Positions 23,928 through 32,837 of a stretch of DNA of 64,000 nucleotides are shown here, in pieces. The notes beneath the pieces were generated by a model. The model ran no database searches. It was given only the letters and a program-made list of their open reading frames with translations, and had not been told where the DNA came from. The position numbers and the translations under genes are program-made. The DNA is from Nitrososphaera sp. Its GTDB lineage: Archaea > Thermoproteota > Nitrososphaeria > Nitrososphaerales > Nitrososphaeraceae. The first letter of the stretch is position 1, and each line of letters begins with the position of its first letter. The DNA lies in NCBI GenBank assembly GCA_039938515.1, contig JBDUUL010000001.1:171760-235759 (forward strand), written 5' to 3'.

Positions 23928-24977
23928 TTGACTAGCAGCAATCTGCTCACCATGATTGCATGGCTTGTCGAGCTCGTTATTGCGAGTTACTTCCTTTCGT
24001 CTGGCGCGGAGGTCCTGTCCAAAAGATACGGAGCTCGGTTTATCGGGCGCACCCTTTTGAGCGTCGCAACCACGCTCCCTGAAATTGCGATAGTAATCTA
24101 CGCGTCCTCACAGGGTTCTTATGGAACCGCCATCGGTGCGGGACTCGGCAGCAACCTGCTAATGATGACGCTAGGTCTGTCCCTTATGCTGTTTGTGGCC
24201 ACAACGCGACTTTCAAAGGCTCCACTAAAGGCCATAGACGTTTCAGCTTTTAGGCTTGACAAGATATTTCTTGTGATTACAGCGGTTGCGAGCGCGGCGC
24301 TTTTCTACGACGGTTATCGTTTGGTCGACGGGATAATATTTGCCGGACTGTTTGCAGCCTACGTCATACTTGCATTTAGGGAGCAGAAAATCGAGAACAG
24401 GAAGCGCCTTGTCGCAAGCACTTCCTCCCACAATGCGTCCCATGCAAGCAGCTCATCAATTCATTCCAGTGCAGTTGATACTTCCCACCTGGTCAAAGGC
24501 TTGATCGCTTTTGTTGGAGGTACAATTGGGGTCTTTATCGGAGCCGGGCCGTTTATCCACTCTCTTCAGGGCTATGCAGTAGACATTGGTATATCTGCAG
24601 TTATCTTGTCTGTGATTATCAGCCCTATCGCCGGCGAAATGCCTGAAAAGATTTCAATGATCCTGCTTGCAAGAAAGGGCGCCGCGGGAGCCTCCATCGC
24701 AGTCGCAAATGTTCTCGGATCTAAAATCATGAACAATACTCTCCTGCTAGCCGTCGCTGTGTTCGGGGCTGTTTTGCACAGCGGGCTTTCAGGACACATT
24801 CCGAACACGCCGACACTGACATATCAAATCGCCCTGGTGACTGCGGTTACACTGATCGCGGTCGTCCCATTACTGAAGAAGGAAATTGGAATCAGGGTCG
24901 CTATTTTCCTGGCAGCCCTTTACGCGGTCAGTATAGGAATTGAATTTGCCTTGCCGCAGGACCCGAACATTCGTTAG
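23928..24977 (+). CDS. Sodium/calcium exchanger family (CaCA) protein
   Basis: A 349-residue protein with about ten membrane segments in two inverted halves. Alpha-repeat motifs are present: LPEIAIVIYASSQ with GLGSNLLMMTLGLS in the first half, and IAGEMPEKISM with ANVLGSKIMNNTLLLA in the second. The acidic residues on these helices bind cations in the family. It should act at the cytoplasmic membrane, exchanging Na+ or H+ for Ca2+ or a similar cation; which one cannot be read. A Ser/His-rich cytoplasmic loop joins the halves (about residues 160-185). Starts at TTG. Confidence 0.85.
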   Translation: MTSSNLLTMIAWLVELVIASYFLSSGAEVLSKRYGARFIGRTLLSVATTLPEIAIVIYASSQGSYGTAIGAGLGSNLLMMTLGLSLMLFVATTRLSKAPLKAIDVSAFRLDKIFLVITAVASAALFYDGYRLVDGIIFAGLFAAYVILAFREQKIENRKRLVASTSSHNASHASSSSIHSSAVDTSHLVKGLIAFVGGTIGVFIGAGPFIHSLQGYAVDIGISAVILSVIISPIAGEMPEKISMILLARKGAAGASIAVANVLGSKIMNNTLLLAVAVFGAVLHSGLSGHIPNTPTLTYQIALVTAVTLIAVVPLLKKEIGIRVAIFLAALYAVSIGIEFALPQDPNIR

Positions 24978-25071
24978 GATATTGCGACAAAGCCGCTCTT
25001 TTTCATAAAGGGCTTGTTTGGGCGATTATGCTCTATCAGCGAGTTGAACCCTGCCACTAAAATTTCCTATC

Positions 25072-25266
25072 CTAATTGGTGTCGGCTTGCTCGCGCCATT
25101 CTGAGATTACCGATTTTTCGTTATCATATTTCCTTCTCGTGACGTTGCCAAGCTCAACGGCCAGCTCTGCTTTCCCGCGGTTGTGTTCCGGCGAATCTGA
25201 ATGCGCCTTTGCTTGGATGTCCTCAACAGAATGGCCGCAAATGTTGCATCTCAGTACTTCGGGCAA
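25072..25266 (-). CDS. 64-residue C2H2-like zinc-finger protein
   Basis: A small protein with CNICGHSVEDIQAKAHSDSPEH near its N-terminus: CxxC followed 13 and 19 residues later by His, a C2H2-type finger. The rest is charged and helical. It lies alone between the convergent CaCA gene and the divergent UPF0147 gene. Nucleic-acid binding is the usual role but is not shown. Confidence 0.6.
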   Translation of the reverse strand: MPEVLRCNICGHSVEDIQAKAHSDSPEHNRGKAELAVELGNVTRRKYDNEKSVISEWREQADTN

Positions 25267-25504
25267 TGAAGCACTGTAAAGCCGTCGCGATTTAAAAAAC
25301 CTGCCGGCCTACAGCCCGGAAATGAGTGTCCTGTCGGGGAATCGATTCAAAAGTAGCATCTTCTCACCGGCCTTAAGCATTACCTGGACTTTGGGAAGCG
25401 TTCAGTTGAGAACCATCAGCCGAACGACACAAGATCTACAAAAACATTCAAAAGCGACTGGTTTGCTAACCAACGCTCATCTTCTGGAAGGATAGATTCG
25501 GGCC

Positions 25505-25795
25505 ATGACATCTTCAAAAAAGGAACTAAAGGAAAAGGAGAACCAGGAAAGGTTATCAAGAGCAATCGAAACTCTGGACTCGATTACAAAAAATAACGAC
25601 GTGCAGAAAAGCATCAGAAACATGATGAAAGAAGTCTTGACCGCGCTACGGGACGAGAAGGGGGGGACAGTCTCAGTACGAGCTGCAAACGCCATCAGCC
25701 TTCTGGACAGTGCCACGCAAAGCCCTCAGATGCAATCGCATATCCGGACAATGCTTTGGCAGGTCGTCTCGACCTTGGAGAGCATTCGCGAGTAA
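25505..25795 (+). CDS. UPF0147 family protein
   Basis: A 96-residue all-helical protein starting at ATG. The core DSITKNNDVQKSIRNMMKEV, then a turn with VRAANAISLLDSATQSPQMQSHIRTMLW, is the UPF0147 pattern, two related helical hairpins. The family is widespread in archaea and uncharacterised. The gene is followed 70 nt later by a hairpin with a T6 tract. Confidence 0.85.
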   Translation: MTSSKKELKEKENQERLSRAIETLDSITKNNDVQKSIRNMMKEVLTALRDEKGGTVSVRAANAISLLDSATQSPQMQSHIRTMLWQVVSTLESIRE

Positions 25796-25864
25796 CGTTC
25801 CGCTAGCAGAGGACGTAAGAAAAGGGAGTAGTATGCGCTAAAGTCACTTAATGCTCGTATTTTT

Positions 25865-25893
25865 CACCGGCTTGACCGGTGGAGGCATTTTTT
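25865..25893 (+). terminator. Hairpin CACCGG-N5-CCGGTG with T6 tract
   Basis: A perfect 6-bp GC-rich stem is followed after 6 nt by six T residues. It lies 70 nt downstream of UPF0147 and fits a 3'-end signal for that gene. Confidence 0.5.
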
Positions 25894-25975
25894 CGAGTTT
25901 GTGGCTGGGATTAGCGAGATAATGACGAGAGGCTCCTTCTCCACTCAGTACTACGTTACAATTGATACACCTATA

Positions 25976-26004
25976 ACGTATTGCCATCTAGTATGGTAAT
26001 ACGT
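25976..26004. repeat. 12-bp inverted repeat between convergent UPF0147 and FttA genes
   Basis: ACGTATTGCCAT and ATGGTAATACGT are separated by 5 nt and pair along all 12 positions with a single G-T. It lies 39 nt past the end of the aCPSF1/FttA gene. It could be a transcript 3' hairpin or a protein-binding dyad. Confidence 0.5.
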
Positions 26005-26042
26005 AAGCAGGACAAGGCTAAAAATGCTGTGGAACGAATGGA

Positions 26043-28109
26043 TTATCTTAGCTTCATTATTTCGCGGTTGTCCGGCACACTCGACCTTATGTTCAGTCTT
26101 GAATAAATGGCGCTTGCCACGTTCTCAGACTTCGTACGTTCGCCGTGGTTTACAAGGACGCGCTTTGGCTTGATGCGCTGGACAAAGCCTAGGATCTGGT
26201 TAAAATCACTATGCCCCGAAAAGCCGTCTATTTTTTGCGTTTGGCACCGCACTGGGACCACTTTGAGTTTTCCAGTCTTGTCCATCATGCTGACCTCGGA
26301 CATTGCGCCGTCAAGCACGCGCCGGCCAAGGGTGCCGTTTATCTGGTAGGATACGAACATTATCTTGTTTTTCGGGCTCTGGGCCATCTCCTTAAAATAT
26401 TCAACGGAAGGCCCGCCTTCAAGCATACCGGAGGTGGCCATTACAATAGAGGGGTTCTCGTCGTTCAGGACATCGTCCCGTTTGCCGTACCCGTTTACCA
26501 CTGTAAAATATTCTGACTGGAACGGATTTATGCCCTGCGCAACCGACTTGCGGACGTCAGCGCCGAGGTAGTGAGCGTAGGACATGTGAATGGCGCTTGC
26601 CTCTGATATCATGCCCTCGATATAGATTGGCGATTCTATCAGGCGTCCTTCCTTCATCTCTTTGGCCATGACTAGCATGATCTCTTGAGCTCTGCCGACC
26701 GCAGGAACTGGAATCAGAACCTTGCCACCTTCCTTCAGGGTATTGTTGATGGAATCGGAAAAGTTTCGATAGACTTGCGATTGCTCCGGCATGACATCAC
26801 CGCTGTTTCCGTAAGTACTTTCTGTAATCAGCGTCTCCACCCTAGGATAAGTCGAAACAGCAGAGTCTAAAAGCTGGGTTTTGGCAAACTTGTAATCCCC
26901 GGAATAGAGGATATTGTGAGCCCCGGAAATATTCAGATGAACTGTAGCACTTCCCATTATGTGACCTGCATTGCTGAGCGTTATTGTGATGTCGGGCGAA
27001 ATGTCAGTCGGTTTTCCGTAGGGAACTGTGATACAGTGCTTTATCACTTCGCTCACGTCGCGTGACTCGTACGGGAGGTACGTGCCGTTGCTGTTCGCAA
27101 TCTTGACCGAGTCCATTTGAAGGAGCGTCATCAGCGGAAGCGTAGGCTCGGTGCAATATACAGGCCCTCTGTACCCGTACTTGAAAAGCGCGGGAAGAAA
27201 GCCCTGATGGTCGATGTGTGCGTGCCCGATTACGATGGCATCCAGATCGTCAAGGTCAAAATCCAGCCAATCAATCCTTGGGTAGGCATTCAGTCCGCTC
27301 ATCTCACCCGGGTTGATGCCGCAGTCAAGCATTACCTTGCTTTCCGGAGTAACTACAACAAAGCACGACCTGCCGACCTGTTTTACGCCACCTAGACAGA
27401 AGAGCATTACCTCCTCGCGGTTAGGTGCCCACTGTCTTCCGTCTCTTGCAGTTTCAAGGACCGATGCCTGGCTAAAAGCCACAGCAGAACCCCCGTCGTA
27501 CCTCTGAACATCGCCAGCACCGTTGCCCACAACAAGCGATCCCCGAAAAACTCGTTTGCCAAGCTTCTGCAGGAACTCCGACCGCTCCTTGGCCGAGGAC
27601 TTTAGGGTCGAGTGGATGATGTCGATGCTGCTGGACTTGATGTGTGGAGAACGCCGGGTATGCGCTATCCAGCCCGTCGTGTCCGCTATCTTTACAATGA
27701 TGTCTGCCTGGATAGCCTCGGTCTTGTCGACCTCCAGGACGACTTCACCCGTTGCGTCGTCGCAAAAAACCGCCGAAACCTGAACGTCCTTTGGCAATAG
27801 CTTGACTATTGACTGGCGAGTCTGATCCTCTCCTAATCGGACCGTGGGGTCGGTCCTGACAATGAATCTCTTTTTCAGACTTTTTGACAGTGACGAAAGA
27901 AAATACGTAAGGTCGGTGAGGGCGAATTTCGGGTTCTTCGTGTAAAGGGCGATGTTTGGACCTTCGAATCTGACGTTTGAAATCTTTGCCTCGGGAGGAA
28001 TTCCCCGCATAATGAACTGCGCGACATCTTCTTCCTTCTCGGTGGTCACTCGCCCAAACTTGTCCTCGCTCCTAGAGGTCTTGTCTGATGATTCTTTTCT
28101 ATTCTGCAA
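26043..28109 (-). CDS. fttA: aCPSF1/FttA: KH-MBL-beta-CASP ribonuclease and transcription termination factor
   Basis: A 688-residue protein. Residues about 1-190 contain two KH-like domains; the metallo-beta-lactamase part follows from about 230, with the metal motif HAHIDHQG near residue 296 and an LSNAGHIMGSATVHL strand-helix. The beta-CASP domain carries TESTYGNSGD, then conserved ATSGMLEGGPS and the C-terminal SGHSDFNQI and NHGERTK motifs. Homologues cut nascent RNA behind RNA polymerase and cause factor-dependent termination in archaea. It starts at TTG, with a possible TATA box about 50 nt upstream. Confidence 0.92.
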   Translation of the reverse strand: MQNRKESSDKTSRSEDKFGRVTTEKEEDVAQFIMRGIPPEAKISNVRFEGPNIALYTKNPKFALTDLTYFLSSLSKSLKKRFIVRTDPTVRLGEDQTRQSIVKLLPKDVQVSAVFCDDATGEVVLEVDKTEAIQADIIVKIADTTGWIAHTRRSPHIKSSSIDIIHSTLKSSAKERSEFLQKLGKRVFRGSLVVGNGAGDVQRYDGGSAVAFSQASVLETARDGRQWAPNREEVMLFCLGGVKQVGRSCFVVVTPESKVMLDCGINPGEMSGLNAYPRIDWLDFDLDDLDAIVIGHAHIDHQGFLPALFKYGYRGPVYCTEPTLPLMTLLQMDSVKIANSNGTYLPYESRDVSEVIKHCITVPYGKPTDISPDITITLSNAGHIMGSATVHLNISGAHNILYSGDYKFAKTQLLDSAVSTYPRVETLITESTYGNSGDVMPEQSQVYRNFSDSINNTLKEGGKVLIPVPAVGRAQEIMLVMAKEMKEGRLIESPIYIEGMISEASAIHMSYAHYLGADVRKSVAQGINPFQSEYFTVVNGYGKRDDVLNDENPSIVMATSGMLEGGPSVEYFKEMAQSPKNKIMFVSYQINGTLGRRVLDGAMSEVSMMDKTGKLKVVPVRCQTQKIDGFSGHSDFNQILGFVQRIKPKRVLVNHGERTKSENVASAIYSRLNIRSSVPDNREIMKLR

Positions 28110-28271
28110 CTTTCATTAACCAGTCAGCCATGGCACATATTTTGAGGCTGGAGATAGAATATAACAATAACCATCCGCCCCAGCAGTGCGCAGAAGCCAT
28201 CAATTTATTCGCTTTTCGTCTATAAGAGCTTATCTCTCGATCCGGGCCCGCTCGATGTGGAGCAATTGCCC

Positions 28272-29498
28272 TCAGCGCAGAAGATAGGGTACGGCAAATG
28301 ATGCAGCCAATATGCCAAGTATCGCGTATCCTACAAGCGACTTGACTGTATTGGCCATAGCTTCGGAACGCGCTCTGCTCTCTATGAAAAAGCCATAGAG
28401 CTGCCCGCCATCGAGCGGACCTATTGGTAGAGCGTTGAATATCCCGACGTTGAAGTTGATAAACCACATCCAGAAAAACAGGTTTGACAGAGGAACAAAT
28501 GCTGCACCTAAGGTGGGCGAAGTGAACTTGGACGCTAGTTCAGGCGAGAACGGGGCAATCCCTTGGTTCATAGTCGGAGGAACAAGCAATCTCAAAGGGT
28601 TAGTTGTAAACAGTGACTTGTAATCATCGAGAACTTTCTGAGGAAGTTGCGACACCATGACTCCGAGTATTCCTTTGCTTGGATCCGACTCGGCCGGCAG
28701 TTGTGCATTCTTGGTGTGCTGGATACCGTTGCCGTCTACCCACTGGATCTGCACCGTCCTCCCTAGATTTTGGTGGAGGGAATCGCTGAGGTCCTGGAAG
28801 GATTGTACTTTCTGGTTGCCTACCTGCTGGATGACGGAACTGTTTGTCATCCCAAGGTTATACGCAAGTTGGTCCTTGTTAACTTGAATCACGACCACGC
28901 CATAGGTCGGTGATGCAGAATTCAGTGGTACGGGAATGAGGGTGGATGTCACGAGATACAGCCCTATAAGTGAAATGCCCGCCAGGATCATGTTATTCAT
29001 AGGGCCGGCGGTGAGCACCGCGCTTTTTTGCGAAAGCTTCACCCTCTTGAGCTCCTCTCTATCGATATTCACGAAGGCGCCTACCGGAATCCCCAGGAAC
29101 AGGACAATTCCTGTCGAGTCAACCCTGATATTGTAGACGCGAGCAACAATCCCGTGCCCAGCTTCGTGAATTAGCATTGTTACAACCAGGGCAATCCATC
29201 CTTCAACGAGAGGAATGTAGGGATTCAGAACAGGAATCAGAAGGTTTGCCTGCGGACCTATCGTCCTGACATCCTGCCTTACTAATGAACTTGAAAAGAT
29301 TACTGCCACTGATCCGACAATAAGAAAAATTGCCATTACGGTTATCAGAGGCATCGTGTAAATGTTGAACTTGGCATACGCGTGAGCTATAGGCGACTTT
29401 GCAACCCTGTCAAAGAACTTGAGGCCATATGGGGTGTGAACCAAGAAGATTATGTTCTTGATCGACTGAACCCTGACCTGTCCTTTTTGTGGCAGCAA
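28272..29498 (-). CDS. Site-2 protease-like M50 metallopeptidase with PDZ-like domain
   Basis: A 408-residue membrane protein. Zinc ligands are His111 and His115 with Glu112 in LIHEAGHGIVA; a third ligand is the Asp of NALPIGPLDGGQL near residue 360. A hydrophobic helix lies in front at about residues 48-70, and a PDZ-like region between the two motifs (about 195-290) has QVNKDQLAYNLGMTNSS. The family cleaves membrane-spanning regulators or signal peptides inside the bilayer. It is upstream of fttA on the same strand, 162 nt apart, but a shared transcript is uncertain. Confidence 0.88.
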   Translation of the reverse strand: MLPQKGQVRVQSIKNIIFLVHTPYGLKFFDRVAKSPIAHAYAKFNIYTMPLITVMAIFLIVGSVAVIFSSSLVRQDVRTIGPQANLLIPVLNPYIPLVEGWIALVVTMLIHEAGHGIVARVYNIRVDSTGIVLFLGIPVGAFVNIDREELKRVKLSQKSAVLTAGPMNNMILAGISLIGLYLVTSTLIPVPLNSASPTYGVVVIQVNKDQLAYNLGMTNSSVIQQVGNQKVQSFQDLSDSLHQNLGRTVQIQWVDGNGIQHTKNAQLPAESDPSKGILGVMVSQLPQKVLDDYKSLFTTNPLRLLVPPTMNQGIAPFSPELASKFTSPTLGAAFVPLSNLFFWMWFINFNVGIFNALPIGPLDGGQLYGFFIESRARSEAMANTVKSLVGYAILGILAASFAVPYLLR

Positions 29499-29551
29499 TT
29501 TCCCCTTAATACTCCTCTTTCTTTGTTTTAAATCATTCTGCGATAACTGTT

Positions 29552-29872
29552 CTAAATTCCAGTGCCTTCAACTTTCTGGATCTCGATTGAGACTTTGTCA
29601 CCGACTTTTATCCCCATGTCTTGGTACTCTCTCATGCTCAGTTTTATCGTTGGCGAGTCGGTCATACCGCCGCCAAATCCCGGAATAGTGGCCATGATTT
29701 TTGGAAAATTCTTGGTGAGGTCCTCAAGGGAATTGAAGCCCGCGACGCCTGAGCCGAAGGGATTAACGGGTCTGTCTGGCTTGTACTCCTTGGGATCGTT
29801 AAATGTCACGTAAACATACGGCGATTGATCTGGAGATGCCTCTATCCGTGAAACAATGAACTCTCTTCTCAT
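29552..29872 (-). CDS. Conserved-looking 106-residue protein, unknown
   Basis: A 106-residue protein starting at ATG. It has strands around YVYVTFNDPKEYKP, a Gly/Phe-rich centre (PGFGGGMTDSP) and a final beta segment IKVGDKVSIEIQKVEG that resembles a small beta-barrel edge. There is no cysteine or membrane segment. It ends 54 nt before the M50 gene on the same strand and may be co-transcribed with it. The family is not recognised. Confidence 0.55.
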   Translation of the reverse strand: MRREFIVSRIEASPDQSPYVYVTFNDPKEYKPDRPVNPFGSGVAGFNSLEDLTKNFPKIMATIPGFGGGMTDSPTIKLSMREYQDMGIKVGDKVSIEIQKVEGTGI

Positions 29873-29992
29873 CTGTGCATTAAATCAGTCGCAAGGGGCT
29901 TATTTGTATATCGTCGAGGTCTACTGATGTTTCGACGGGCGGTCCGGCTAGCCTCGCAGGAATAATTCCAAGCCAGCCTCCAAACAGTCTAA

Positions 29993-30943
29993 TTGGAGAT
30001 TTGCAACTTTCAGTCCGTGGTCTGGGCCATAAATGCTGAAGCGGTCTCCAAACTTTACGGGGCCGGGGGAAAGCCTGCCCTTGACGGCGTCTCGCTCAAG
30101 GTTGAGCGCGGCAAGGTTTTCACGCTGCTCGGCCGAAATGGCGCAGGCAAGACCACGTTTGTGAGGATATGTGCGACGCAGCTGATGCCTACAAAAGGGA
30201 CAGTAGATGTTCTGGGCTACGACGTTGTCAAGGAGGCGAAAAAGGTGCGTGAGCTTGTATCAATAGTTCCCCAGGAAGGCAGACCCTTGCGAGCACTTAC
30301 ACCTTGGGATCACGTCTACAACTGGCTCAAAATCAGGGGGATGGGGTCAGCGGAGGCACGCGAAAGAGCCGAATCAATCCTGAAGAGGTTGGAGCTTTAC
30401 GAATCAAAAGACAAGCCGGCAATGAACCTCTCAGGCGGCATGAAGCAAAAGATACTGGTGTCGATGGCAATGGCCGTTGACGCCCAGATTCTCTTCCTTG
30501 ACGAGCCAACTATAGGTCTCGATCCTGTCTCCCGCAGGCAGGTATGGGCGGCGATTAACAACTGGAAGAAAGAAGGGGGCTCCGTATTTCTTACGACTCA
30601 CTACATGGACGAAGCAGAAATGCTTTCTGACCACATTGCGATAGTTGACAGGGGGCGGGTTGTCGCAAACGGCACCCTTGCAGATCTCCGAAAGACCATC
30701 CCACACAACACGCGCATCGATATTTCCAAAGACGGGATCAGCCAAGAGGCGCTGAAGGAGTACGGCTCGGTTGTCGATGTCGGCACGGGTGTCCTTAGGA
30801 TCTTTGCTTTCGAGTCTGCGGCCAGGGAGATATCTGAACTGGCTATCAAGAGGAATCTGCGAATCAACATTTCGCCCGTTACGCTTGACGACGTCTTTGT
30901 TTCCCTTGTGGGATCGATGGAGGATCAAAACGGCAATGATTGA
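29993..30943 (+). CDS. ABC transporter ATP-binding protein (DrrA-like exporter class)
   Basis: A 316-residue ATPase with all core motifs: Walker A GRNGAGKTT, Q-loop VPQEGRPLR, signature LSGGMKQK, Walker B ILFLDEPTIGLDP, H-loop TTHYMDEAE. A C-terminal DUF4162-like part follows, as in drug or lipid exporters. The start is uncertain: TTG at 29993 or an internal GTG (about residue 9) just before the first strand (AINAEAVSKLYG). The permease starts inside its last codons (8-nt overlap), so the pair is translationally coupled. Confidence 0.88.
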   Translation: MEICNFQSVVWAINAEAVSKLYGAGGKPALDGVSLKVERGKVFTLLGRNGAGKTTFVRICATQLMPTKGTVDVLGYDVVKEAKKVRELVSIVPQEGRPLRALTPWDHVYNWLKIRGMGSAEARERAESILKRLELYESKDKPAMNLSGGMKQKILVSMAMAVDAQILFLDEPTIGLDPVSRRQVWAAINNWKKEGGSVFLTTHYMDEAEMLSDHIAIVDRGRVVANGTLADLRKTIPHNTRIDISKDGISQEALKEYGSVVDVGTGVLRIFAFESAAREISELAIKRNLRINISPVTLDDVFVSLVGSMEDQNGND

Positions 30944-31694
30944 ACGACCTCACTCGGCAATCCTTCCAATAAAACAGGCGCTGATTATCGCGCACATGAC
31001 CGGCGTGCTATGGCTTCAGCGAAATCCAGTATCGCTCTTTTTCACGGCAATTAGCCCTTTCTCTCTTCTGTTCGTGCTGTTTGTTGTAAGCAACGGCCAA
31101 TTTGTGCATTATGCGGTCGGAGGAAGCTTGGTAATGGCACTCGTAGGCTATGGCTTGTCGCTAGGTCAGGATATTTCTTTTTACAAGACAGAATACAAAA
31201 TTCAAGACATCTTTGTCGCGTCCGAAGTCTCTCCACTGACCTACATGCTTGGACTTGCGCTCTCTGAGCTGCTGTTCGGCTTGCCTGCCCTTCTGGTACT
31301 TGCAGGGCTGGTTGTCTACTTCAGCGCTTCAATTGCCGGCATACCTCTGCTGATCGCGACCATCTTGTTAGTTTGGGGCTCGATGTCTGCGATGGGATTC
31401 TTTCTGTCTTCCCATATGCTTCACATGCGGAACGCAACGCAGGTCATCTCATTTGTCAATGTCGTTGTTGCCGTACTTCCTCCTGTATTTTATTCGATCA
31501 ACTCAGTGCCCGAAATATTGAGGCCCCTTGCGTATGCAGTCCCTACTACACATGCTTCACTCATAATTCAGATGATCATGGGTCGCCCCGTTCCTTCAGA
31601 GTGGTCACCGTTATGGGGCATTGCAGTCCAGCTTGCGTATCTGATTGGATTCGTAGCCTTGGCCAAGACAAAAGCAATCTGGAGAGAGATGTAA
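30936..31694 (+). CDS. ABC-2 type transporter permease
   Basis: ATG at 30936 gives 252 residues; a longer in-frame reading from 30771 runs inside the ATPase gene and is rejected. Six membrane segments are seen from about residue 20 to 245, with the ABC-2 pattern of an amphipathic start, paired helices and a PLAYAVPTTHASLII segment near the C-terminus. It pairs with the upstream ATPase, presumably as a homodimeric exporter. The substrate is unknown. The stop codon lies directly next to the 3' end of the convergent tRNA-Thr. Confidence 0.82.
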   Translation: MIERPHSAILPIKQALIIAHMTGVLWLQRNPVSLFFTAISPFSLLFVLFVVSNGQFVHYAVGGSLVMALVGYGLSLGQDISFYKTEYKIQDIFVASEVSPLTYMLGLALSELLFGLPALLVLAGLVVYFSASIAGIPLLIATILLVWGSMSAMGFFLSSHMLHMRNATQVISFVNVVVAVLPPVFYSINSVPEILRPLAYAVPTTHASLIIQMIMGRPVPSEWSPLWGIAVQLAYLIGFVALAKTKAIWREM

Positions 31695-31785
31695 AGGTCA
31701 TGGTGGGATTCGGACCCACGACCTGCTGATTTCCTGATTAAGGTTATACAAGTCAGCCGCTCTGACCAGGCTGAGCTACATGACC
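31695..31785 (-). tRNA. tRNA-Thr (anticodon TGT) with 16-nt intron
   Basis: On the minus strand: acceptor GGTCATG/CATGACC, D stem GCTC/GAGC, anticodon stem GCTGA/TCAGC, T stem GTGGG/CCCAC with loop TCCGAAT, discriminator T. The anticodon loop region is 23 nt, not 7. Removing 16 nt (31731-31746) at the usual 37/38 site leaves loop CTTGTAA, anticodon TGT (reads ACA). Other splits of the loop that keep T33 give the same anticodon. No CCA is encoded. It is convergent with, and contiguous to, the ABC permease. Confidence 0.85.
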
Positions 31786-31932
31786 TCGAGCAGAATCTTT
31801 CCGGCAGCATAATTAATCCTTTTGGGAAGACGGCAACTAGGGATTCTGATCCGGGAAGACCGCCAGTCATCCGGCCCCCTGAAAGTCAGGCCTCTCTGAA
31901 CGTTTTTATCCAGCACAGGTCGCCGGTTCGGC

Positions 31933-32208
31933 ATGGCTCGACCAAGCTTTCGGGTTCAGGTCGTAATTCAGAATAAACCATACCTAAGCGATCCCGAAGG
32001 TGAGACAATTCACAAGAACCTGATAATAAAGGGCGGATACACTTCTGTCAAGTCGGTCAGGAGTGCGAAGTTACTAGAGCTTGTGATCAGTTCGTCTTCA
32101 GAGAGCGAAGCAAAGGAGAAGGTCTCTGAGCTTTGTGAAGAACTGCGGATTTTCAACCCAGTTGTCAGCACCTGCAAGGTCACAGTGACAGGCAAGGTCA
32201 AGAACTAA
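31933..32208 (+). CDS. purS: Phosphoribosylformylglycinamidine synthase subunit PurS
   Basis: A 91-residue protein starting at ATG, with the PurS pattern: a first strand (FRVQVVIQNKPYLSDPEGETI), the KSVRSAKLLELVI segment and a C-terminal strand with NPVVSTCKVTV. PurS holds PurQ and PurL together in the four-component FGAM synthase of archaea. The purQ and purL genes lie downstream, but a CBS gene on the opposite strand separates purS from them, so purS needs its own promoter. Confidence 0.88.
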   Translation: MARPSFRVQVVIQNKPYLSDPEGETIHKNLIIKGGYTSVKSVRSAKLLELVISSSSESEAKEKVSELCEELRIFNPVVSTCKVTVTGKVKN

Positions 32209-32241
32209 GCTTGCCTGGCACCGATGAGGACCTGCGGGAAT

Positions 32242-32697
32242 CTACTTGTCGTGGCTCATAGCCGCAACTACGCTGTCAAAGCCTTCTGAATCATGAATCG
32301 CACCCTCCAGAAGCAACGTAGTGCGAAGGTGCTTTGCCAGGTCGGTTACCGTAATAATGCCCACAATTTTGCCAGCTTCGATTATCGGGAGCCTTCTGAT
32401 TTTGTGGTTTATCATTCGCTGGACGGCAACTTCGATGGGCGTTTCGGGGTCTGCAGTGGTGAGGACCGACGACATTATTTCTGAAACCTTTACTTTGGTC
32501 ACGTCTTGCTCCTGAGCGCAAATTTTCTTTACAAAGTCACGCTCTGTGACTATACCAATGGGAGTGTCATCTTTTGCTACAAAGAGAGAACTAATTCCCT
32601 TTTCGGCCATGACTCGAGCGGCGTCAAACGCAGTCTTGGACTCGTCAATTGTGACTATCTCCTTGGTCATAATGTCGCGAACGACACCTGCAGCCAT
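32242..32697 (-). CDS. CBS-domain protein
   Basis: A 151-residue protein of two CBS motifs in tandem (about residues 6-60 and 70-130). Each has the KEIVTIDES/VLTTADPET start and a GIVTERDFVKK or GIITVTDLAKHL end, the usual adenosine-nucleotide site. No catalytic domain is attached, so it is a sensor or regulatory subunit binding AMP, ATP or SAM. It sits inside the purine cluster on the opposite strand, and a role in purine metabolism is a guess from place. Start at ATG. Confidence 0.82.
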   Translation of the reverse strand: MAAGVVRDIMTKEIVTIDESKTAFDAARVMAEKGISSLFVAKDDTPIGIVTERDFVKKICAQEQDVTKVKVSEIMSSVLTTADPETPIEVAVQRMINHKIRRLPIIEAGKIVGIITVTDLAKHLRTTLLLEGAIHDSEGFDSVVAAMSHDK

Positions 32698-32800
32698 CGG
32701 TACCCCATGCCAGAATTAAGATAAAAACTTTGTAACGACGTCGGTTTCATGTAATATGCAGTTTCACTTCTAGGCCGGGCGCTTTGCCCCTGCGAACAAG

Positions 32801-32810
32801 ATATTAATAA
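32801..32810 (+). promoter_or_regulatory. TATA-like box for purQL
   Basis: ATATTAATAA lies about 32 nt before the ATG of purQ at 32838. A TTG in frame at 32814 is too close to be the start. Confidence 0.4.
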
Positions 32811-32837
32811 GACTTGGGAGGACTTTGGCTTGAACCG

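Noticed and set aside
25303-25371. Short minus-strand frame of 23 codons downstream of UPF0147 region
   Set aside because: Too short, stopped upstream by TGA, with no promoter or conserved feature.
30771-30935. N-terminal extension of the ABC permease
   Set aside because: It lies inside the ATPase gene in another frame; the membrane protein starts at ATG 30936.
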